A DNA stretch of 64,000 bases from Mangifera indica. Taxonomy: Eukaryota; Streptophyta; Magnoliopsida; Sapindales; Anacardiaceae. Below the pieces are notes generated by a model. The model saw nothing but the letters and a program-made list of their open reading frames with translations. It searched no databases and was not told where the DNA came from. This document shows, piece after piece, positions 12,030 to 23,067 of the stretch (positions are counted from its first letter, which is position 1; every line of letters begins with the position of its first letter). The position numbers and the translations under genes are program-made. The stretch is taken from positions 1,240,001 to 1,304,000 of the forward strand of contig NC_058137.1 in the NCBI RefSeq assembly GCF_011075055.1. Reading direction: 5' to 3'.

Positions 12030-12350
12030 TAATATAATGGGTTGGTGCCTGGTGACGCCAACCTTTTGCCTGTAAAAAAGTATTATGGGTTGGTGTCCTA
12101 TTTTAATTTATAATTATGGGTTGGCGAAAATTATAAAACGCCAACCCATGCCAACCATTTTTAATTTTTTTTTTCCAGTTTTCTTTTTAATTAAATACCC
12201 AATCTACCGATAAGATTTCCAGTTTTCTTTTTCCAGTTTTCTGAAATCTGAAATTTACCGAATAAGATTTGTCAATCAGTGTTATTCTTCAATTTTTTTT
12301 TTCTGACAACCTTTTTAACTTTTTTTTCAGAAAACCTTTTTAATAATATA
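12030..12350. other. non-palindromic core (loop) of the fold-back element
   Basis: About 320 bp with ordinary complexity: three or four GGGTTGG(T/C)G motifs, two CCAGTTTTCTTTTT-like blocks and two GAAATC/GATAAGATTT blocks. The CCAGTT block resembles a piece of the right arm near 13568. No ORF of note. This part might stay single-stranded if the arms paired. Confidence 0.6.
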
Positions 12351-12393
12351 TATAATATAATATTTTATATTATAATATGTTATATATTATAAT

Positions 12394-12454
<61 letters not shown>

Positions 12455-13439
12455 AATAATATATATTAATACCGCCAAGGGTTGGCGATGCCGCCAACCT
12501 TTGGCAATTATATATTATATATTATATATATAATATATTAATACCGCCAAGGGTTGGCGATGCCGCCAACCTTTGGCAATTATATATTATATATATAATA
12601 TATAATATTATATATAATATTAATATATATATATATATATATATATTAATAATATAATATATTATTTATTATAATATAATATATAAAAATAATAATATTA
12701 TATATAATATAATATTATTTATTATAATATATAATTATTAATACTGGCAAAAAAATATATTAATATAATATTATATATATTATATTAATATATATAATAT
12801 TATATATTATAATATATAATTATTAATACTTGAATATCTTTAATATTATAATAATATATTTTAATATTAATATACTATTATAATAAAATAATAATTATAA
12901 TAATATAAATAATATATAATTATAATATTCTAATTAAAATATAATATAATATATCATATATTAATATAAATATAATATATATATATATATATGTAGAATT
13001 AAATAATTATACATATATAATATTATATATAATATAATATATTTTATATATTATATAATATTATATTATAAAATATTATAATAATATTAAAAATTAATTA
13101 TATAAATTATAATATTTTATATATTATATTAATATATAATTATAATATTTTAATATAATAATATTATTATATATATAATATATATTACCAGGGGTTGGCG
13201 ATCGCCAACCCCTGTAATAATTATATATATTATATATAATATATTTTATATTATATATGTAATATTATATTATAAAATATTATAATTTAATTATATAAAT
13301 TATAATATATTATAATATTATAGTATATTATATATGTAATATTATATTATAAAATATTATAATTTAATTATATAAATTATAATATATTATAATATTATAG
13401 TATATAATATATTATATTAATATAATAATATTATTTAAT

Positions 13440-13954
13440 ATTATATACATATATTAAGGATTGGCGTTACACAGCAACTTTCACGCCAACCTTTTTTTTT
13501 TTTTTTAAGTTAAATGTCCAGTTTTTTTTGTTTCACTTAAATCCTTAAATATCAATTTTTTTTTCTTTTTCCAGTTAAATACTGTTACATGATCATCTTA
13601 CATGGTCATTTCTTCGATGGTCATTTTTTATCTTGTAGGTTGCTCTTTTTTTTCCCTTTTTTTTTTTAAATCCTTACTTTGAAGAATTCTTAATTTGAAG
13701 AATTTGGTTGTTTCCTTCCTGTTTTTGTTTTTGAAGATGAGGGAGAAGAGAGAGTGATTTCTTTATAACTTTGGAAGAAGAGGAAGAAGAGAAAAAAAAG
13801 TTGCAGAGAAGAGGAGAGAGAATTTATGCATGAAAGATTGAAGAGGGGTATTTTGGGAAAGGTGAGTACTGTTGTGGTATATTTGTGAAAGCTTTAGGAT
13901 AGGTGGTAATTTTGTATACACGGAATAAAAAAGTGCTAAAAATTTCAATTTCCC
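13440..13954 (-). repeat. outer right arm of the fold-back element
   Basis: Inverse copy of 9616-10140. It differs by scattered substitutions and small changes in T-run length, implying a fairly recent insertion or arm homogenisation. Confidence 0.85.
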
Positions 13955-13959
13955 ATAAT

Positions 13960-14640
13960 TTTAAATTAAATATAAAAAAGATAATTATATTATTTGATTA
14001 TATCATATCACATGTATTTGTTTGTATCTGATAATACCCCATGATTTTTCATATAGTATTACTAGAAATCAATTAGGTTTTGTTTTGTAATTTGCACGTG
14101 CTAAATACACAATTCATCATCTAGAAATAACAATGGATAGTTGATTAATTGTCTCTTAGAACTGGGTCTTCATGCATTTAATTCATTAAGTATGATAATT
14201 AAGAGCTAATTTCACTTCCTTAATTTGTTTCAAAGCATGCATTTATTCTGGCCCTACCATTGTCAAGCATTGGTTTGCTCATTAATAAGGTCAAATTAAT
14301 GAAGCCGGAACCTGGCCATGCCTATTTTTTGAATTTGTATAATTCATAACTTTGAATGAATCATACATTAATAATAATTATAGCATTAATAATGTTATGA
14401 TTTTATGATAACAAGTTGTTGCATTTCAATTTAATCTCTATTTTCCATTGTCGGTGCAGCTTTTCTGTGCTAAATTCGATAACATTTACGATAGCATGAT
14501 CCATGCTTACCAAGTTTTGACTTTTGACCAATTCCCACCTCCGCGGACTTGAAGCTTGCAAGTTCAAGCTCAACACGAACTGAATATTAAGATATATAAT
14601 TCTCCGCTCTTTAAAGCTTAAACTTCTCGACTACTCGGCG
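13960..14640. other. intergenic between fold-back element and SAUR pseudogene
   Basis: AT-rich with no ORF worth calling. Its last few hundred bases are the promoter region of the broken SAUR copy. Confidence 0.6.
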
Positions 14641-14651
14641 ACGTTCTTGTC

Positions 14652-14660
14652 TATAAATTC
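14652..14660 (+). promoter_or_regulatory. TATA box of the SAUR pseudogene
   Basis: CTATAAATT, 105 bp before the ATG at 14765, so the upstream signals of the copy are retained even though its frame is broken. Confidence 0.45.
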
Positions 14661-14764
14661 TGAAATCCTTAGGATTCCATTGTGTCAAAACCCTAATCAG
14701 CTGCTAGCTTCTCTACCCTTCTGACTTCTCTTCAGTTTCAAACTTATTTAGCTAGATAGCTACC

Positions 14765-15089
14765 ATGTATTCAGCAAAAGATTTTTCCCTGAAAATGATC
14801 GGTTTACATATCAGAAGGATAGCAGCAGCTTCCAAGAGGGCAATGGTGTATGCTGAGAAGGCCAAAATGGTTCGAGTTCCAAAGGGTTTATTTGGCCGTG
14901 TATGTGGGCGAAGAATCAAAGAGATATCTAGTTCCTGTAAAGTATTTGTCGTTTTCGACATTCCAGGAAATGTTGATCATGCAGTCGCAGGATCATGATG
15001 ATCTTGACACAAAGATCCATGGTCCAATAAAGCTTGCATACACACCTGAGATATTCGATTAAACACTTAAGCTTGCCAGAAAAACTTAA
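14765..15089 (+). pseudogene. SAUR pseudogene (frameshift plus premature stop)
   Basis: The ATG at 14765 opens a SAUR-type N-terminus (MYSAKDFSLKMIGLHIRRIA...VRVPKG). At 14887-14889 a T-run has one base too many. The core continues in another frame: YLAVYVGEESKRYLVPVKYL, then LSFSTFQEMLIM, then GPIKLAYTPEIFD. That frame meets TAA at 15060-15062 where a His-type codon is expected, then continues TLKLARKT to a second TAA at 15089. Two independent lesions make decay more likely than a single sequencing error. The reading frame as it stands cannot give a full SAUR protein. It is the sister of the SAUR at 9.0 kb and lies downstream in the same orientation. Confidence 0.82.
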
Positions 15090-16410
15090 TGCAAATTGAG
15101 CAAGGTTGATTGTTTGATATTCCTTATTCTCTCCCTAGTTTTTTGTTTTTTCTTAGTTTGTTTCACTGTTAAAGCTAAGGAAATCCTTTCTTCAACATAT
15201 TTGTTATATGATTCTTTTTTCTTTTCTTTTTAATTTTAATCTTGTGGCAAAATTTATACATATATAGTTGGTTAGAAAAATGGTAAAATATAAGGAAATA
15301 ATAATGAAATTTAGGAGAATTAAGATAAATAATTAAGAAATTTATTAACATTTTATATGTATCGTATAAACAAGTTTCCAAGCTTAGAGAATGCCAAATA
15401 ACTCCTTGACCCCCTTCTGCCTATGGAGAGAGGTTGGTGTAGTGACACCCTCAGGCCCATTTGCCTGTGTCTACGAACCGAGTTGTAGCGGTAGATAATT
15501 TGAATTTATTACTGTTTAATTCGAATTAAAAGTTTAACTTATCGAGATTGATTACAGATACAGATCTTAAAATCTCATTAATAATTCTTTTTCTTTTTTA
15601 ATGATTACCTTTCTTTTTGAATTACTATTCTTCTTTTTTAATATCATTACACGGCTAAATCAAATAAGTTAAATTCAAACTCAAGCTAATAGATCAAATC
15701 CACCCTCAGTTAACTTGTCTTTTTCTTATTATCTTATTTAGCTTTTGAATAATTGTTATAACATTAATGATTTGAGACTTTTATTATTATTATTATTTAT
15801 AATATCTTATTATGAATTGTTTAACTCTAAACCAAATGTCAATCAACTTATAAACTAATATATCTTGAGAGTTAAAGGTCATGTGATCCTTCTGATTCTA
15901 GAACACATTAACTTAATGCAAGCGAGACTGAAACAGCTTAAATTTAAGTCATTTATTGTTGAAAATCAACTTCAACTCCCACATTACTTCAGTTACGAGC
16001 ATAGGGACTTTTGCTTCCCTTAATAATGGCTTCAAACAATCGTAATAATACAAGTGATTGTTCCTAACCAAAAATAAAAAGGAAAAAGGAAAAATGAGTT
16101 CAAATTGTGACAATCCAAAAAGAATTGGAGCAAGCTATAAAAACCTGAATCCTGTTGCAGACACAACATACATACTTGAAGTGCATTTTGTGTGAAAGAT
16201 TACATGAAAAACCAGAAGTATTGAGCCAGTCTAAGCTAATTTATCTTCTTTCTCAAAACTCAATTGCAGCTGTTAGATGATTACTTTCTCAGTTCTAAAT
16301 AAACACAAAACCAAGTAAGATTTACTTCTGCAATAGCAGGAATATATCTGTTACCGTTCTCATGAACATCTTTGCGACAGATTTGCACTATACCAAAAAT
16401 TGTGAGGGTA
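15090..16410. other. intergenic
   Basis: AT-rich, no supported gene. Contains a dispersed-repeat copy at about 15484-15715. The last 200 bases include the likely 3' UTR of the nine-exon minus-strand gene. Confidence 0.6.
15484..15715. repeat. dispersed degraded repeat, copy 2
   Basis: Inverted relative to the 7.3-kb copy: TTCTTTTTTAATGATTACC-like blocks and a terminal CAAACTCAAGCTAATAGATC before CCACCCTC. Diverged; boundaries approximate. Confidence 0.35.
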
Positions 16411-16413
16411 CAA

Positions 16414-19400
16414 TCATTCAACCTTTGCCACGGACCCGCCAGGTATGTTGCTTTCTGCAACTGTTTCCCTTACAAACCTGCAAATAGTCGCCACAAACCA
16501 TATGAAGTTGGAAATATTTATCAGTTGGTATAGGAGATTTTTTTAGTTTCTACTTCCTTGAGAAAAGACCAAAAGCCCTCTGGGACAAAAGACAGTACCT
16601 TGCTAATTTATCCCGAGATGATTGCAAGATATAGATTGAAAGAATAAAAGACAGCATGAGGCCTGTTTGCATGAAAGAAATAAACATGTTAAGTAATGTG
16701 TGTATATAAAGTTATGGTATCATAACACATTAAAGTTAGGCTTTGTCTTCTTAATTATTAACTCGTTAAGATTGATAACTCAATAAGTCAAATTTTCGAA
16801 CCAAAGTTTTATTCATCCAACAGATACGAACTTCTGACCATCTTTTTATTCAATCAACATTTCCTGACATATGAAATAAGGTAATGACTAGCAGAGGTGT
16901 AGAGGCACCATTGTCATTAAACAGATCTCAGAAGAAAAAGTAAAGGACCAGAAGGATTCTTACAATCCTGGCAAGATAAAGCAACCCCACGGTCCCCACC
17001 TACTAACCCTTTATAGATAGTCATCGGACACACTCCTAATTGGTAATTTTTTTTCAAACACAAAGCCTTCTTATATTAGTTAAGCGAAAAAAGACACTCA
17101 AAACAAGATAACACTCAAAATACAGAGCCTTTAAATTACCATTGATAATTGTTTTTAATATTATTGTCATAAGGCATTCATTCATCAGGCACTCCCAAAA
17201 CCAGACCAAGTGCCAAGTTCATTATTATAACAAAATGCTGCTTTAGTGCCTTACGTTAAGCATAAAATTTTTACCTGATCCAAACAGAACATAAAATCCA
17301 GAAGCCACATCTATCTCTGATTTCTCCTCCCTGTATACGAAAAAGAGTAGAGTGACAGACTTTTAACTATGATTACTAATAAAAAAGAGAGATAGAGGCA
17401 GCAAGAGAAGGGGAGATTGACATTAATCAAATACAGAACAAACAATAAAATGAATAAGTTTACACACCAACCTTCTAAGAGAAAAGGAGAAAACACTTAC
17501 ATCAAACCTATTTCTTCTATTGTTTATAGCACATAGAGTAGCTGTACCATTTATAAAATGAAATCTGACCAACTTATGAAAAGCAAAACCAACAAGATGG
17601 GGAAAAGCATAGAGGTTTTCTTCAGCTTTTAGAGCAGATCAAGATTAAAAGGAGTTTATAACAGGGGTTAACAAAACTGGTGGATCACTAGAACTGCCCA
17701 GTTGAAAATTTGAATTCGAACTCTGCTACGTTTGTGAAACCCAAACAAAGTACTTCATTTAAAAAAAAAAAAAAGATTAAAAGGAGTTGGACTGAATTAT
17801 TTTATTGTAACCGTATACAAAAACAAAATCAGTAATCCACCTGAAGAAACTAGGTCTATACTGTTGATAACTTTACAACCAATAGCTGGGATTAACAATA
17901 AAAGAAAAATCCAAACAATAAATCTACATCTCACACAATGGTCACCATCAAGCAGGATTTCTTCAAATAGAACTTTTCTTTCCTCTAAAACCTAAAGTCT
18001 TATTTATAAATTATTACTTGAAATGCTAATATAAAGTTAAACTGAATAGAAGCCAATCAACCAATAAAGATAGAAGTAAAAAATTTTAAACATCATTGTT
18101 GTGATACTGACCATGTGAATCTAACAAGCACATGTTTTGGCCAATGTTGAGGATCCCAAAACTGTTTTCGAATATCAGGATGAATTTCCACATCTGTTCA
18201 GGACAATGATAAATAGAAGCTGGAATCAAATCCATCTAAAAAAAGATGACTCCAATAATCCCTCAAAAGGACTTCATATACATTTCTGCAATTTATGGTT
18301 TGTTGAAATGAATTGATAAGGAAGTCATGCAACATATCAAGGAGATGTGCATAGTTTAAACAATGCTCTCATGTCAATTATAGAATAAGAAAACCATAAA
18401 GAAAGAATAATATTTGGATAAACAATTGAAAGAATTACAGGCAAACATTTCTTAAATAAGAATAATATTTGGATAAAAAATTGAAAGAATTACAGGCAAA
18501 CATTTCTTAAATAGTACTCTCTTTTACTTTAAGAAAGAAAAAGAAAAAAGAATTAAACCTAAATTAGATTAAAAGCCATCTTCAAGATGAAATAAGATAA
18601 CCCAAAACTATGTGAGACATAATTCTGGACCTGAACGATTGTAATTATCAATGAGACAGTTCAAGAAACAAAACCTGAGGCCAAATGATTCAAAGTAAGA
18701 CTTGGAGCTACCATTGGAGCTTAAGAGCTCATAACTTGAGGCAGTGAGAAAAGGTAAGACAGTTGACAATATCACTCAAAAGCTGCGAGTAGAGTATGGC
18801 TAAACACTCTATGTTAATTAAGCACAACTCAAATGATCAAGATAGCAAACCTCAAATGGTCAAGATAGCTTGTGTCATGCCACTATGCTAGGTAAAGAGA
18901 CCTTAAAAACCGTGTTAAGCAAACATCTTATTTCCAGACATAAATAGGAAAGACCACAGTTCCTTCTAGCATTGTAATTCATCTATCATTTAGAAGACTA
19001 GTTTTAAGTAGAAATAATCAGGCACATATAACATACATCTGTGAGGCATATCCACAACTTTAGCAGTAACACCATGCAGATCACTTCCCGAGTACCTCTA
19101 CATAACAAAAACAAAAGAATTAATCAGATCATCAGTGCAAATATGAAAAAAAAAAAAAAACATAAATTTTCCAGACAACAACAATCTATGAAAAAAGGAC
19201 AAAAAATTTATCAAAATCCATCAAAAGCATTCAGCAATCAGAATAGTACTTGACTAACAGAAAGCTTACCAAATGCATATCAATCATCGGAACCTCAGAA
19301 CTCTTACGATTTATCACAAAAAGCCATGGAACTAGAAACTTTTCTCTTCCAACTTGAAATGATCTGCAAATAATCAGGGTTTTTTTCTTTCTTTAAATAA

Positions 19401-20025
19401 AGGTAAAATCAACATGCAACTTAACTATTTAAAAGCCAAACAAGTTCCACAAAAGACAATTCAAAATTCCAACCAAACAAAACAGCCAACTGAAAAAGCT
19501 TTAGCAGCAAACCCATAAAACTTTATCTTCAATAATAATATATAAATATAAATCAATCTAAAATTAAACAAAAAAAATAACAAAATGGTTTCTCACATTT
19601 TGTAGGGATCAGCTCCAGTGAAGCCAGTTGGCTTTGCTATAGGAATCAATACCTACAAAAAAATCAAAAGTTAAAAATTTCAGTAAAAATCAATAACAAA
19701 ACAGACTCCAAATTAAAAAAATTAACATAACCTCAAGAATACCTCACGATTTACGGCGAAGATCGGACAATGTTTACCGATCACATCATGCCAGACAGTT
19801 CTCGTCTGTAATAATAAACTAAACAGATCTTTAAAACATACAAAAAAGAACCAGCTGAATTGAATAGAATTAAACTTATCAAAATTTTTATGTACAGACA
19901 CTGTGGTACTGGCCCATTTTGCTCATAGGAACGATGTCACCGGGCCGATAAGCAAGTGAAATCGAGGTCAGTGATAGTAAAAGTAACAACCGTGACACGA
20001 TAATTCGACTTCGTTTCGTTTCCAT
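16414..20025 (-). CDS. conserved secretory-pathway single-pass membrane protein, 221 aa, nine exons
   Basis: Assembled by hand from nine exons (minus strand): 20025-19900, 19805-19743, 19652-19597, 19363-19270, 19097-19037, 18193-18112, 17330-17275, 16662-16599 and 16477-16414. All have GT/AG junctions and frames close exactly. The product starts METKRSR, then has a hydrophobic signal sequence (LLLLLSLTSISLA, about residues 14-26). A lumenal region follows: YRPGDIVPMSKMGQYH, IGKHCPIFAVNRE, LIPIAKPTGFTGADPYK, REKFLVPWLFVINRKS, SGSDLHGVTAKVVDMPH and HPDIRKQFWDPQHWPKH. One membrane span (about LMLSFILSIYIL) comes near the end, with a short cytosolic tail ending SVAKVE. That predicts a type I protein of the ER/Golgi or plasma membrane. 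Low-complexity-free sequence and many small exons argue for a real, constrained gene. I do not recognise a named family or a catalytic motif. Confidence 0.85.
18403..18512. repeat. 55-bp tandem duplication in an intron
   Basis: Two near-identical 55-bp units (AAGAATAATATTTGGATAAA...CATTTCTTAAAT) lie in the intron between exons 5 and 6 of the nine-exon gene. One mismatch is obvious (ACAATT versus AAAATT). Probably a simple slippage duplication. Confidence 0.85.
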
Positions 20026-20159
20026 ATCTCAATTTCTCTTCTTGTCTCGTCGTGCCTTCAGGTTTTGCTTGATCTTTTCGAAAACCCTCCACCGTGCATG
20101 TGTTGATTCAGCTAGCTAATGCTAGTTCTTCCCTCTCTTAAACTGACGGTGGGCCAAAT

Positions 20160-21427
20160 TTTGGCCCAATAAAAACCTGTTGGCCCATCGAAGTAATTTG
20201 TTTTTTTTTTTTTTTTAATTTGTCTAAATTATTCGGTAAAGTAAAAAAATATGAAACACCGTTAATAGAAGGATACGAAACCATCAAATTATGGTTGAGT
20301 CTTTTTATACAAAATAATTATAATTAAAATGTTTTTTAAAAAATTGAAATAAATTTGTTAAAATCAGATTAAAAAATACAAGAAATCAAGTATCAGCAGT
20401 AGACAAAACCTTACACATCATACATAATTATATCTCATTATAATTGTATTTACTCTAATTATTATTTATTTTTATTTAAAAATCTTATTATATATTTTGG
20501 TAGTGAAAATGACATCCATGAAATAATATCTAATAAATTTATATTATTTATAGTAAATTATTAATAGGGGATCAGATATTGTAACAGTCATATCACATAT
20601 TTTATTATGATTTTGTAATTAAGTATTATTTTATTTTTAATTTAAATTTATTTAATTATATAATAATATATTATTTATGTATACATTTCTTGTACTTAAA
20701 ATATATATCGAGAGTTTTATTGTTATACCATATTAATGCCTTAAGTAGACTTGGGAAAACAGGATTGATACAAGTATGGATCAAGGCATTGTAAATACAA
20801 GTAAAATTGATACAAATATGTGAACAAATTGTTCTATATAGGGGAATTATATATGAGTGAGTATGAAAGAACACGTGAGAATTCATTGTCTTAGATGAAT
20901 TTTAATTCATGAAACTACTTGTACTTATATAAGTACTGATTTTGATACTAACAATCAATTTTACAGTGATACATCATAATTATTATCCGAATTGATACTT
21001 ATCATAAGTACAGACATCATCACTCAATTTTAATATAGCTTTTTCAAAAAATAAAAAATAAAATGGTATTCCTAGTATTATTGTGCTTTTTTATTGTCGG
21101 AAGGTTCACCTTCAACACCAACACTCTGCTCCAAGGGCTTTGTTTGCTCCCGCAAAGAAGGAGATCTGAGGCAGCGACAACCATGGTGGTGGCAAAAAGT
21201 CATTTGTAGCAGTTGCAGTTGCAGGCTTGTAGTGGAAGTCTTTATGATTTTTGCTGGGTTGTTTGTGGGGTTCAAGATTTTGTAGATAGTGATTTTCTTA
21301 AGGATGGATAAGAGTAAACAATGTTGTTAAAGTTGAAGGAATCAGTTAACCAATTTTGTTCAACTTCCAGACCTAGATCGAAATTATAAGTTGTATTGTA
21401 TTCAACTTTGTAATTAACAATAATTTT
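20160..21427. other. intergenic between the membrane-protein gene and the Mutator-type element
   Basis: AT-rich; short ORFs without recognisable domains. No tRNA or strong repeat was seen. Confidence 0.55.
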
Positions 21428-22425
21428 TTTTTTTAAGGGAGAAGGACTATTTCCCACCCAATTTTATATGCGTTTTCAAAATATCACTCACGGCAGATGA
21501 AAATCCAATTTTCCTACCTATGAGCCGTTAATATGAATGAAATCTATTTGTATAAGGGTAAAATATTGTTAGATGAAATGACAAAAATAACCCTCATTTT
21601 AGTCTATAAAATTTATCCCAAAATTGATGTGAGGGTTTTACCATTCACCCTCCTTAGGTTTTAAAAACTAACATTTCACCTTACCTAAAGTTTTTAAACT
21701 TTGAAAACTAACATTTTCACCCCCAAACCTAGGGTTTCCATATTTTTCAAAATACAGCCGCCCTCTTAACTTTCAAAACTAGCAGTTTTATCCCCATTCT
21801 TCAACTTCATCTCCCGACGTCGTCACCGGCCTCCTCCTTCTCCTGGTGTGAAGGCGGTGGTGCTATGAAGAGATCTTCATCTCCTCGTCGCACGGTGCGA
21901 CGAAGAGACGGAGATCTCTTTGTCGCACGATGCGACGAAGAGACGGAGATTTCTTTGTCGCACCACCTCCACGCAGACGACGAAGAACGACTCTTTGTCG
22001 TCCTTCGTCGCTCGTTGCATGGTCCAGACACTACCACGAAGGACGACGAAGCATCGTCCTTCGTCTGTTCTTACAGATCTGGACAACGAAAGGTCGTCCT
22101 TTGTAGTTGGAGATGGGAGATCGGTCGATTGCGTCGGTCGTCGGTGGTGGCCAGTGAAGGAAGCAAACCCTAGGGGTGAAATTAAACTTTTCAAATTTTG
22201 AGGATGAGTTAGTTATTAGTTTTTAAAACCTGAAGGGGGGAAATGGTAAAATTTCAAAGTTTTAAGGTTTTAAATAGTAAATGATGATTTTGCCCCTGTC
22301 CTTAACTGAAAAATTAGACGGCAGTTTGATCATGAGTGGAAAAAGTGAATTTTCATCTGCCGTGAGTGGCATTTTGAAAATACATCTAAAGTTGGGTGGG
22401 AAATAGTCCTTCTCCCTTTTTTTAA
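21428..22425. mobile_element. non-autonomous Mutator-like element with perfect 9-bp target duplication
   Basis: Terminal inverted repeats GGGAGAAGGACTATTTCCCA (start 21437) and its inverse (end 22416) run about 80 bp with few mismatches. They continue more loosely for another 200 bp or so. The element is 980 bp, flanked on both sides by the same 9-mer, TTTTTTTAA (21428-21436 and 22417-22425). A 9-bp duplication and long TIRs are the hallmark of Mutator-like elements. The T-run in the 9-mer lowers its weight slightly. The interior has no transposase. It is GC-richer, with repeated CTTCGTCG/CGACGAAG units and two ~42-bp tandem copies around GTCGCAC(G/A)RTGCGACGAAG near 21888-21960. This may be captured sequence or internal amplification. 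Lies about 640 bp before the nucleotidyltransferase start codon, so it may affect that promoter. Confidence 0.8.
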
Positions 22426-22429
22426 CGGG

Positions 22430-23067
22430 TAACTGTTGACACTTATCCTAAAACTAGTAATTTGATTCATACCCCTTTTTTCCCCGGGTACAAGCTGGTA
22501 AACACCCGTCTTGCCAGGTAAATACCCTCAAGTTCGTGCTGCGGTTAAAAAGTTAAAATTCGGTGTAAATAGGTTAAAAATAAAAATAAAAAGATAAATA
22601 TGAAAAATAAAATAAAAAAAAGGTAAGAAAGAAAAAGGAAAAAAAAAACTGCGGGAAGTGAGACAGGGTGGAGGGATACGTCAAACATACGGTACAGATA
22701 TCTGTATGAATGAGAAAAACAAAAACATAAAAATTGATTTTCCTCTTTAAACCCACCCACCTTCATCGCTACCTGTTGGCAACTTTCTGCCCCAAAATTT
22801 TCTGTCGTTTTATTTTCTTTCACGTGTCGTTTTGTAAAATTTTTTCCCTTGTTCACACCCACCGGAGGTCTGATCGCCGAGGATTAAAATATTGCTTCAG
22901 ATCAGGAACGTCTTTGCAAAACCTGATTAGCCAGAAATCGGACACGTGAATGGTTGTACGGTTAATCCCTGTTCCTGCGGGTATCGAAACCGTCTTCGGG
23001 ACGACGTGCTGATTGCGAGGGAAAATTCTAGTTTTTTTTTTCCCCCGGTTCTTTTATTGATTCGTTG
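22430..23067 (+). other. upstream and 5' leader region of the nucleotidyltransferase gene
   Basis: Pyrimidine-rich and less AT-rich from about 22,800 (CACGTGTCG, CGCCGAGG, GGACACGTGAATGG), as expected near a housekeeping transcription start. Two ACACGTG/CACGTGT G-box-like sites are visible near 22,821 and 22,941. No clear TATA box. Confidence 0.45.

Larger units (their letters stand above)
9616..13954. mobile_element. 4.3-kb fold-back element with AT-rich arms and GC palindromes
   Basis: The ends are inverted copies of GGGAAATTGAAA at 9616 and 13954. The outer ~500 bp of each arm (9616-10140 and 13440-13954) are nearly identical in inverse orientation. A chance 61-codon frame in the two arms differs at only 5 residues. 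Complementarity continues inward with indels: 10270-10480 pairs with 13000-13220, 11248-11470 with 12713-12965, and 11632-11700 with 12467-12580. The left arm is about 2.1 kb and the right about 1.5 kb; the difference is largely a duplicated block present only on the left. The loop (about 11780-12395) has (TA)n tracts and a non-palindromic core. No transposase frame exists. Flanking 9-mers (ATAAAATGA, ATAATTTTA) agree at 6 of 9 bases, not enough to claim a target duplication. The GGG termini recall Mutator-like or fold-back elements; class uncertain. Confidence 0.85.

Noticed and set aside
10140..13440. CRISPR-like array of repeated GGTTGGCG units
   Set aside because: Units are palindromes at irregular distances in AT-rich plant nuclear DNA with no cas genes; spacers are not unique.
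9607..13963. 9-bp target duplication around the fold-back element
   Set aside because: ATAAAATGA and ATAATTTTA match at 6 of 9 positions in AT-rich DNA, which chance easily gives.
21807..22201. Overlapping ORFs of 76-105 codons on both strands
   Set aside because: All lie within the GC-rich repetitive interior of the Mutator-type element; Arg/Ser-rich in every frame, with no recognisable domain.
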